NCBI RefSeq assembly: GCF_030272615.1
Contig: NC_081409.1
Span: 652,152,468-652,208,467 of the forward strand
Direction: 5' to 3'
Length of the DNA stretch: 56,000 bases
Source of the DNA: Cryptomeria japonica
Taxonomy: Eukaryota; Streptophyta; Pinopsida; Cupressales; Cupressaceae
The notes beneath the pieces are model-generated. The model did not search any database, was not told the origin of the DNA, and saw only the letters and a program-made list of their open reading frames with translations. Shown here piece after piece: positions 47,780-56,000 of this stretch; within the stretch, counting starts at the first letter, position 1, and each line of letters begins with the position of its first letter. Position numbers and translations under genes: made by a program.

Positions 47780-49367
47780 TGGTGGGTTGGGGTTTGGGAT
47801 AGACTAGCCTAGTCTATGCTCTTGGATCCTTCCCTTGAATCACTTGGTATTCACTTCACACCCTAGGGTCTCTAGGACTTCCCTTGCTTGAGGAATCCCC
47901 TGACCTTGCCCAATCCACCCACCAATGAGTTGCAATGCTGCTCCAAAGGTCTCACCTACTCATGAGACTCAAAACCTCTTACTATGGCTAATAAGGGCTT
48001 GGCTTGTCCTACTGCTTCCTAGATCCTAGAAAGGTTAGGACAAGTCTTAAACCATGTTTTAAATCCATCCATGTGCCCCCAAGAGGTGTTAAGCTCTCAA
48101 CCCCTTACCGATTTCACTGTTTAGTGTCTTCGCCAACAAAATAGGGCTACAAGGATTTTGACCAATTAGGTCTCCTACCTAGTCCTTTAGGGCTCCCACT
48201 CACAAACGATGCAAAAATAACCCAAACTCCCAAAAAGGAATACCATTAATTTTGCAAGGGCTCAAGGATTTCTCTAGTTTTGGGCCTCCAAGTGGCCATA
48301 CAGTGCCTTGGGCGAATTTTGGGGTTTTAAAGGGTTTTGTGAGGGTTTTTATGGTCTGCCTGGTCACAATGAATGTTTTGTGTTTTAGCCACCTTGTCTG
48401 GATTGGTGGAGACTCCTCCTTCACATCAATGATGCTTCACCCACTCCTCTACACCTCCTCCAAAGGGTGCACTCTCCTCTAACCAACCTTGCTCTCCAAG
48501 ACCTCTGCAACTTAACCCTTCCTAGCCGGGCACTGTTCAGTCTCACCTAGGATTGGGTCTTTTGATGGCCTCCCTACATTTTCAAGGGCCCTGCTTGCTT
48601 TTTAGTATAGTACAAGGTCTTCACTCTCATTCCCCATGGTTTCATGGAGGTTCCACAATGGGGAATGGAGTCATGATTCCATTTGCACAAACCAGTCCAA
48701 AACTAGATAGTGAGAAGACAACTTACAAAATATTTACAAGCACACCATACTTACAAACCAAAACCTAATATAATTTCTCAAAATGAAATTATTTACACCA
48801 TAGAAGACACTCCACATAGTTTTGTATGTAAATCAATCCATTAACAATCTTCCTTTACTCCATTTGTGCTGACTAGCAACAAGATTGCAGTCTCAGTCAG
48901 GTCACTTTGCTTGGGTCGTACAATGTCTGGCATCCAACCCATTGATTTAGGGTTTGAAAATACTTATAATACCCTCTCCTTAACCTATGTTCCCATACTA
49001 TGGTTTTCCATGCTAACCTAAAGATTTTGACCTCATGGTGGAAAAGTTGCTTGACAACTTTTAAAAGTTGCCATGCAACTTTTGCAACTTTTGAGCAACT
49101 TTCCCAATGTTGCTTTTCTCGACTCTTAGACCTATTTTGGGCTATCCTAAGGATAGAAACATGCCAATAAGGCATAACACACATCCAAGGCACACTGAAC
49201 CTCTCCTACACAAGAAATCACAATAAAAACACTAAGGACCTAAAACTAGGACCTAGTCAAGAACAAATGAGCTCATGGCTCTTATTACATATATAATGGC
49301 TTCAAAAGAAGCATAACACCAACAAAAAAAAGAAGTAGGAAGAGCCTAGAAGCATGCTCCTACACCA
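47780..49367 (-). repeat. 3' LTR of E
   Basis: On the minus strand TGGTGTAGGAGCA...CCAACCCACCA. The low-coordinate end carries an extra TGG relative to the other LTR. TATA-like TATATATG lies near 49297-49288. Collinear with 54068-55643. Confidence 0.93.
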
Positions 49368-49380
49368 TACTCCCCCTCTA
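49368..49380 (-). other. Polypurine tract of E
   Basis: The minus strand reads TAGAGGGGGAGTA directly before the LTR start. Confidence 0.85.
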
Positions 49381-49387
49381 CACACAA

Positions 49388-49573
49388 TTAAGAAATAGAA
49401 GAAGAGGTTAGAGCCAGGTCTATGCCAAGTGTCTTGAACCTGCTCTCTTCAACCCAAGGAGTTTCAGAATTAGGCTGACTTGCCCACTTCACCAAGTGTT
49501 CCATGTAGACCTGGTGTCTGGTGGTCTTCTTTACTCTAGATTCCAAGATCTCCTCTACTATAGGCTTCTTCAC
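49388..49573 (-). pseudogene. pol: E chromodomain at the integrase C-terminus
   Basis: IVEEILESRVKKT.., then HLVKWASQPNSETPWVEESR, fits the chromodomain pattern (EEIL..R, YLVKW, S..TWE). Chromodomains of chromoviruses bind modified histone tails and guide integration to heterochromatin. It is separated from the integrase by TAG at 49576-49574 in the same frame (VLP*VKKP), most simply a mutated CAG. Confidence 0.85.
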
Positions 49574-50613
49574 CTATGGTAAGACATTAACATCTATGTC
49601 CTGTAGCACCTTGGCTTGGTTCTCCTTTTGCCTTGCTATTTCACCCTTGTACATGATCAGGTCAGCTACATTAAAGAGTGGTGAAATGGCTAAGTCTGAA
49701 GGAATTTCAACCTTATAGGCATTCTCACCATATTTTGCTAGAATTCTACAAGGTCCCACCCTCTTCATTTGCAGTTTAGTAGGCTTGCCACTTTGCATCC
49801 TAGCTTTGCTCAAATGGACCATCACAAAGTCACCCACCTTGAACTGTACCTCTCTCCTTTTCTCATCCATTTTGGCCTTTAGTTTTTGAGTGGATTCAAG
49901 GATGGCTTTCTTGACTTTCTCTTGAACTTCCTTGATGGTTTGAGTGAAGTCCTCTGCTTTCCCACTCTTCATCTCCAAAGTACCAAGGTCTCTCAACTCA
50001 CATACTCCCCTTGGATGTCTGCCATAGAAAACCTCAAAAGGACTTCTACAGTGGTCCTATTCACACTGTCATTATATGCATACTCTGCTTGAGGAATGAT
50101 TAGGTCACATGTCTGTCCATACTCCTTAGTTAAACACCTCAACAAATTGCCTAACACCCTATTGATAACTTCAGTTTGACCATCAGTTTGAGGATGGTAA
50201 GGTGAGCTAAATGACAAGTTAGTTCCTAGTCTCCTCCTTAATGTTTGCCAAAAATGGCCCATGAACTTGTTGTCCCTGTCTGAAACAATGCTTAAAGGGA
50301 GTCCATGAATCCTAACATTCTCCTTAAAGAAGAGATGTGCAACATAGCTAGCATCATGTGTAGTCCTACATGGTATGAAATGGCTCATCTTGGAAAATCT
50401 ATCTACTACCACATAGATGTTGTCCATACCTATCTTTGTCTTGCGAAGTCCTACTGCAAAGTCCATGCTTTTGCATTCCCAAGGCCTATTTGGGATGAGT
50501 AATGGTTGATAGAGATTAGCATTTCTTGATCCTCCCTTTGCTCTTTGACATACACCACATTGCTCCACATGCCTCTTCACATCTCTTGGCAACTTTGGCC
50601 AATAGTAGTACCT
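49574..50613 (-). pseudogene. pol: E integrase, with one frameshift
   Basis: The zinc domain begins upstream (HNGSLSGHFG, before TAG near 50613) and continues CGVCQRAKGG. The core has MDFAVGL (first Asp), SDRDNKF (second Asp), HPQTDGQTEVINR (Glu) and AEYAYN. A one-base shift near 50050 breaks the frame: the true continuation PFEVFYGRHPRGVCELRDL lies in the other frame. The C-terminal part (49996-49574) carries VGDFVMVHLSK and the GPY/F-type module GPCRILAKYGENAYKVEI. Confidence 0.92.
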
Positions 50614-51294
50614 CTATACTAGATCCAAGGTTTTGTTGACTCCAAAGTGTCCACTTAAACTACCATTGTGTTTCTCTTGGATGAGGTTTTCCCTCATAGA
50701 TCCCCTTGGTACACACAACTGATTACCTTTGAACAAGAGACCATTTTGGAGAGTGTAATTTGCATACTCACCATGGAAATGGTTCTCAAATTCCTTGTAA
50801 ATCTTGTAAGCTGATGAGAAGTCTTCATCTCCTTCATAGAGGTCCTTGAAACCTTCTATTCCTATGCTCTGCAACTGTAGTTCTTGAATTATCAACAACT
50901 TCCTGCTTAATGCATCTACCACCTTGTTGAGTTGCCCCTTCTTATGCTTGATGGTGAAGGTGAAGGATTGGAGATATTCCATCCATTTCAAATACCTATT
51001 TCTAAGCTTCTCTTGAGTGTTCATGTAACTCAATGCCTGGTTGTCTGTGAACACCACAAATTCCTTTGGAAGTAGGTAATGCCTCCATTTTTTAAGAGAC
51101 TGCACTAATGCATACAACTCTAGGTCATAGGCTGAGTACTTCTTCTTTTCTTCATTGAGCTTCTCACTAAAAAATGCCACAAGTCTTCCTTGTTGACTCA
51201 ATACACCCCCTACCTCAATTCCACTTGCATCACACTCCAATGTGAATAGCTTATCAAAAGTAGGTAGGAGAAGGATAGGTTTTGTGGCTACTTC
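50614..51294 (-). pseudogene. pol: E RNase H and integrase zinc domain start
   Basis: RNase H follows the RT after a TAA near 51297: LECDASGIEVGGVLSQ (Asp), AYDLELYALVQSL (Glu), FVVFTDNQALSY (Asp), KGQLNKVVDALSRK. A connector leads to the integrase HHCC histidines (EKHNGSLSGHFG) and ends at TAG near 50612 (V*RYYYW). All three RNase H acidic residues are visible. Confidence 0.9.
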
Positions 51295-52482
51295 TTACTT
51301 CAACAATTGAAATGCTTTGTCAGCATGCTCAGTCCATTTAAACTTAGTTTTAAGGCCCCCTTTTATGGTGTCAAGGACTAGTGCACATATGCCACTGAAG
51401 TTCCTCAAAAACTTTCTATAGAATTGGGCTAATCCATGGAAACTCCTAACTTCAATCCCTGTTCTAGGTGCATGACAATTCAAGATTGCCTCCACTTTGC
51501 TTGGATACATCTTCAAGGTTCCTTTAGACACCACAAATCCTAAGTAGAGCAACTCTTTCTTCAAGAAGTCACACTTCTCTAGGTTGATGGATAACTTCTC
51601 TTCATGCAACCTCTCTAAGACTAACCTCAAATGCTCAAGGTGCTCCTCTTTGGTTCTGCTATAGATGAGAATGTCATCTAAGTACACCACCACAAACCTA
51701 CCTGTGAAATCTTTTACCACCTCATTCATCAACCTCATGAAGGTACTTGGGGCATTGGTGAGTCCAAATGGTATCACAAGCCATTCATACAGTCCTTCTG
51801 TGGTCTTGAAAGAAGTCTTCCACTCATCACCCTCCTTGATTCTAATTTGGTGATAACCACTTTTAAGGTCCAATTTAGTGAAATACATAGCACCTCCTAA
51901 ACAGTCCATTAAATCCTCTATTCTAGGAATAGGAAACCTATACCTTATGGTGATCCTATTGATTGCCCTTGAGTCAGTGCAAAGTCTCCACTTACCTCCT
52001 TTTTTTGATGCTAGCACTACCAGAACTACACATGGGCTGATGCTCTTCTTAATCAGTCCTTGTTCCAATAACTCCTGCACTTGCCTTACTACCTCCTTGT
52101 TTTGGTTAGGTGTGAGCTTATATGCAGCTTTGTTAGGTAGGGATACTTTGGGAGAAAATTCTATTTGATGACTTATAGACCTTCTTGGTGGGAGTGTTGT
52201 AGGTGCTCCATCACTCACTATGTCCTTATACTCTTGCAACATTTTCTTCACCTCCTTGGGTACTTCTGCCTGCAACTTGTCTTCTTCCTCCTTTGGTTTC
52301 ACAAAGATGGCACACTTCACTATCTCCTCCTCATATAGAAAGTTTAAGAACTCTTTACCGGTAGCCAATAAGACACTAGGTGTTCTTGAAGTTCCCTCTT
52401 CATTCTCTATCAAAGACTGAATCTTAAAGGTCTTGCTATCCTTCTTGAATGAAATGGAGTTCTCCTCTCTATCATAGATCAC
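51295..52482 (-). pseudogene. pol: E reverse transcriptase
   Basis: 395 open codons containing the whole RT: PNKAAYKLTPNQNKEV, GKWRLCTDSRAIN, FPIPRIEDLMD, FTKLDLKSGYHQIR, TSFKTTEGLYEWLVIPFGLT, NAPSTFMRLMN and the catalytic YLDD at 51684-51673 (YLDDILIYS), then KCDFLKKELLYLGFVVS. The catalytic residues appear intact. Upstream, three in-frame TAGs (52615-52484) separate it from the protease; the last replaces Trp in GRP*KF. Confidence 0.94.
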
Positions 52483-53985
52483 CTTCCTATCAAATTTCTA
52501 GGGTCTACCTAGTAATAGGTGACAAGAATCCATAGGAAACACATCACAAAGGATCTTATCCTTGTATCCTCCAATAGAAAACTCTACCCAAGTCTATTTA
52601 TTGACAAGCACACTCTACTCATGGTTCAACCATGTCACCTTGTATGGGTTAGTGTGGGGTATCCTTGTAAGTTTCAGCTTCTTGGTTTCTTCCTCTGATA
52701 TTATGTTATCAGTTGACCCTGAATCAACTATCACCTTGCAAACTTTACCAAGGATCTCGCATCTCACCCTAAACAATGCTCTCCTATGCTTAGGTTCATT
52801 CTTGACTGGTTGTCTTATCAAGACCCTATTGAACATCAGATTTTCTCTAGTCTCTGATTCAATGTGGTCCACTTTAGGTGTCTTACTTCTTGAAGAGTCT
52901 TCATGTGCATAAGAAACCCTCTTTCCACTATATGATGTGGTAGGCTTCTTAGGGCATCTATATGCTGCATGTCCCAATTGTCCACAGTTGTAACACTTCA
53001 TAGTTACAAAGTAGGAGTTACCTTTGCTGGTACCTCTACCCCTACTTGGACCACCTTGTGCACCTCTTCCTCTAGAATGGCCCCCTCTGAGATTGGTTTC
53101 ACTACCATGTTCAGTCAACTTGGCTTCTCCTTGGTTCCTCTGCTCATTTGCCTTGCTTTGGTAACCACCTCGGTGATTCATTTGTTCTCTACCTCTGCCT
53201 CTACCCCTGTTATTAGAGTCTCCTTTCCTTTTGTTCCTCTCTTCCACCTTGATAGCAAGCTAATGACATTTTTGAACAGTAGTAGGATTCCATAGGCTTA
53301 TCTCCTCTTGAATGTTCCACTTTAGGCCGCTTAGATACCTAACCACCTTAATAGATTCATCTTCTTGAACTTTGGATCTAAGACAAAGTTTTTGAAATTC
53401 TTCGGTGTAGGAGGTCACATCAAGGTCTTTTTGCTTCAATCCCTATCCCTTCTTATGAATTTGGACTTCATAATCCTCTGGTAAGTAGTTCTCCTTGATC
53501 TTACTCACCATGGCCTTCCAATTGGCAATAGGTAGCTTCCCCATGCTAACTCTATCTTCTTGCAGGTACTTCCACCATGTGAAAGCTGCTCCCCTTAATC
53601 TTGATTTGGCAACCTTAACCTTTTGAGCCTCTGTCACTCCCTCACATTCAAAGTGGTTTTCCATGCTCTCAATCCATTCCATGACAGTGTCAATGTCCAT
53701 CCTTCCATTGAAATGTGGCAATCCTTCAAAAGCTTTGGTGTTCAAAGCCTTAATAGCCTTCACAAAAGGTTCTTCATTAAACAAGGGATCTAGTTCAGGT
53801 ATAATGTCATCTATGTCTATAGTTTTCTTTCCTTTATCCTTGGTGTCTTCTCCCAAAGGTCCTTGTGTCCTCTGATCCACCACTTCCTATAGTTTATCCC
53901 TTATCTCACTCATAGCCTCTTCAAGGAGTCTATTCTTCTACTTCTTCTCTTCTACCTCCCTAGCCAGCTCTGCATTAGTGACCAT
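52483..53985 (-). pseudogene. gag: E gag with zinc knuckle and protease, broken by TAG stops
   Basis: The frame begins at ATG 53985 (MVTNAELAREVEEKK). TAG stops occur at codon 16, before EVVDQRTQG, at GVQIHKKG* (53445-53443), and at KCH*LAIKVEE near 53263. Gag contains LPHFNGRMDIDTVMEWI and AAFTWWKYL, typical of the chromovirus retrotransposon gag. An RG-rich basic stretch precedes the knuckle CYNCGQLGHAAYRC (52995-52954). The protease has VIVDSGSTDNIIS (DSG at 52725-52717, intact). No frameshift was found in this part. Confidence 0.9.
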
Positions 53986-54049
53986 TCTTCTTTCCCCTAC
54001 TGATTCACCAGTATATAGACACATACACAGTCCAAGAAATCTTTAACTT

Positions 54050-54061
54050 TCTCTTATACCA
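54050..54061 (-). other. Primer-binding site of E
   Basis: The minus strand reads TGGTATAAGAG, initiator-Met-like with one mismatch (C to A), six bases from the LTR. Confidence 0.7.
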
Positions 54062-54067
54062 ATCTCA

Positions 54068-55643
54068 TGGGTTGGGGTTTGGGATAGACTAGCCTAGTCT
54101 ATGTTCTTGGATCCTTCCCTTGGATCACCTGGTCTTCTCTTCACACCCTAGCATCTCTAGGACTTCCCTTTCTTGAAGAATCCCTTGACCTTGACCAATC
54201 CACCTGCCAATGAGTTGTGATGCTGCTCCAAAGGTCTCACCTACTCATGAGACTCAAAACCCCTTACTATGGCTAATAAGGGCTTGGCTTGTCCTACTGC
54301 TTCCTAGGTCCTAGCAAGGTTAGGACAGGTCTTAAACCATGTTTTACATCCATCCATGTTCCCCCAAGAGGTGTCAAGCTCTCAACCCCTTACCGATTTC
54401 ATTGTTTAGCCTTTTTGCCCACAAAATAGGGCTACAAGGATTTTGACCAATTAGGCCTCCTACTCAGTCCTTTAGGGTTCCCACTCACAAACGATGCAAA
54501 AACAACCCAAACTCCCAAAATGGACTACCATTCATTTTTAAAGGGCTCAAGGATTTCTCTAGTTTTGGGCCTCCAAGTGGCCGTACAGTGCCTTGGGTGA
54601 ATTTTGGGGTTTTTAAGGGTTTTGTGAGGGTTTTTATGGTCTGCCTGGTCACAATGAATGTTTTGTGTTTTAGCCACCTTTTCTAGATTGGTGGAGGCTC
54701 CTCCTTCATACCAATGATTCTTCACCCACTCCTCTACACCTCCTCCAAAGGGTGCACTCTCCTCTGACCAACCTTGCTCTCCAAAACCTCTACAACTTTA
54801 CCCTTCCTAGCCGGGCACTGTTCAGTCTCGCCTAGGATTGGGTCTTTTGATGGCCTCCCTGCATTTTCAAGGGTCATGCTTTCTTTACAGTATAGTACAA
54901 GGTCTGCCCTCTCATTCCCCATGGTTTCATGGAGGTTCCACAATGGGGAATGGAGTCATGATTCCATTTGCACAAACCAATCCAAAACAGGACAGTGAGA
55001 AGACAACTTACAAAATATTTACAAGCACACCACACTTACAAACCAGAACCTAATCTAATTGCTCAAAATTAAATTATTTACACCATAGAAGACACTCCAC
55101 ATAGTTTTTTATGTAAATCAATCCATTAGCAATCTTCCTTTACTCCATTTGTGCTGACTGGCAACAAGATTACAGTCTTAGTCAGGTCACTTTGCTTGGG
55201 CCGTACAATGTCTAACATCCAACCCATTAATTTAGGGTTTTCAAATACTTATACTACCCTCTCCTTGGTCCGTGTGCCCATACTAGGGTTTTCCATGCTA
55301 ACCTAAAGATTTTGACCTCATGGTAGAAAAGTCACTCGACAACTTTTAAAAGTTGTCATGCAACTTTTGAACAACTTTCCCAATGTTACTTTTCTTGACT
55401 CCTAGACCTATTTTGGGCTATCCTAAGGACAAAAACATGCCAATAAGGCCTAACACACATCCAAGGCACACTCAACCTCTCCTGCACAGGAAATCACAAC
55501 AAAAACACTAAGGACCTAAAACTAGGACCTAGTCAAGAACAAATGAGCTCATGGCTCTTATTACATATACAATGGCTTCAAAAGAAGCATAAAACCAAAA
55601 AAACAAAGAAGGAGGAAGATCCTGGAAGGGTGCTCCTACACCA
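54068..55643 (-). repeat. 5' LTR of E
   Basis: 1,576 bp, ending TGGGTTGGGG (plus view) at 54068 and starting TGGTGTAGGAGCA on the minus strand at 55643, followed by CCTAT. Confidence 0.93.
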
Positions 55644-55648
55644 CCTAT

Positions 55649-56000
55649 GAATTTAAGGAAAATTTTCCCTGACCATGGCGGGAACATACATGGTCCTTCA
55701 AAAAATCCGTGAAACAAAAAAGGTTTTTCTACCTCTGCAAATGGAGCCCAAATCTGAAAGTACAACTACACACCTATAACCTACACACATAAAAGAGAGG
55801 AAAATAAGTTGGGATTGGGGGTTTTCCTTTAGGTCAAACTCCAGTTTTAGAATTAACCAAGTAATGAAGGAAAGTACTTGCAAGCAGTTGTAAATGAAAG
55901 ACTCAATTGTAAATAGCCTCAAGGGAGGTTGTGATAGCAATGTTGATAGAAACACTTGTGTGGAATTGAATGTTGGAATGAATCTCCTCTTCAATGGTTG
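55649..56000 (-). repeat. 5' LTR of element G, second fragment
   Basis: Resumes immediately after E's target duplicate and matches about 4690-5040 of G's 3' LTR to the window edge. About 540 bp more should lie outside. Confidence 0.75.

Larger units (their letters stand above)
47780..55643 (-). mobile_element. Element E: Ty3/gypsy chromovirus, full length, inactive
   Basis: Minus-strand element of 7,864 bp flanked by CCTAT at 47775-47779 and 55644-55648. It has LTRs of 1,588 and 1,576 bp, a primer site, one gag-pol frame of about 1,530 codons (gag, protease, RT, RNase H, integrase, chromodomain) and a polypurine tract. RT before integrase plus the chromodomain define a chromovirus; the sublineage (Galadriel/CRM/Reina-like) is not settled. 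Ten in-frame stops (nine TAG, one TAA) and one frameshift disable it. It is inserted in G's 5' LTR. Confidence 0.95.
4341..56000 (-). mobile_element. Element G: old Ty3/gypsy element, gag-protease only, host of all later insertions
   Basis: Minus-strand element in at least five pieces: 4341-5885, 21837-23875, 31581-32268, 46029-47779 and 55649-56000 (continuing beyond the edge). The 3' LTR, polypurine tract, protease, gag and 5' LTR appear in the order expected for minus orientation. The gag-protease frame runs straight across the D insertion once D and one TTATT copy are removed. 4341-4690 matches 47438-47774, and 4690-5040 matches 55649-56000, as expected for a pair of LTRs. No RT, RNase H or integrase is found in any piece. 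Part of gag next to the B-C insertion is deleted. The family is Tat/Athila-like by gag and protease type; this is tentative. Confidence 0.75.

Noticed and set aside
48252-48768. Plus-strand ORFs in E's LTR (repeated near 54774-55053)
   Set aside because: They appear in both LTRs, antisense to the element, with no recognisable domain. Probably chance in a C/T-rich stretch.
49388-53985. Programmed TAG readthrough or stop-codon reassignment in E
   Set aside because: Ten stops spread through all domains, including within gag, are too many for programmed readthrough, and a frameshift is also present. Mutation of CAG/TGG is simpler.
1-56000. CRISPR array, tRNA, rRNA, bacterial operon or captured host gene
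   Set aside because: No regular short repeats with spacers, no cloverleaf or rRNA core motifs, and no recognisable host protein. The tRNA-like words seen are primer-binding sites.

Overview
The window is plant nuclear DNA made almost entirely of nested LTR retrotransposons. I see no host gene, tRNA, rRNA or CRISPR array. Low GC, repeated insertion of one element into another, Ty1/copia and Ty3/gypsy polyproteins, and initiator-Met-tRNA-type primer sites point to a large-genome seed plant. A gymnosperm is plausible but cannot be proven from this sequence.

Layout. Element A (1-2324) is the 5' end of a minus-strand copia element that runs off the left edge. 2325-4340 is unidentified, with diverged gypsy-LTR-like sequence in its second half. 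From about 4341 past the right edge lies one old minus-strand gypsy element, G, with only gag and protease recognisable. All the rest is inserted into G: F2 (5886-21831, minus), whose 3' LTR is split by F1 (6002-13955, plus); copia D (23876-31575, plus); a copia tandem B-C (32269-46028, minus) arranged LTR-internal-LTR-internal-LTR; and chromovirus E (47780-55643, minus) inside G's 5' LTR. Target-site duplications support F2 (AAGAG), F1 (AATCT), D (TTATT) and E (CCTAT). G's reading frame rejoins exactly across D.

Function. A-D are autonomous-type copia elements (gag, protease, integrase, RT, RNase H; SIRE/Maximus-like by my reading). E is an autonomous-type gypsy chromovirus with a C-terminal chromodomain. 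Every copy is disabled by stops, frameshifts or lost catalytic residues. F1 and F2 belong to a non-autonomous family with a coiled-coil, five-zinc-knuckle gag-like ORF1 and a roughly 1,128-codon ORF2 of unknown function in place of pol. Its primer site, polypurine tract, LTR ends and internal purine tract match those of the copia elements, so it was probably mobilised in trans by a SIRE-like copia. This family is the best candidate here for something undescribed.

Decay. Stops are dominated by TAG from CAG or TGG. Several fall at the same codon in different copia copies in mutually conflicting pairings, which suggests repeated deamination at methylated CHG sites.
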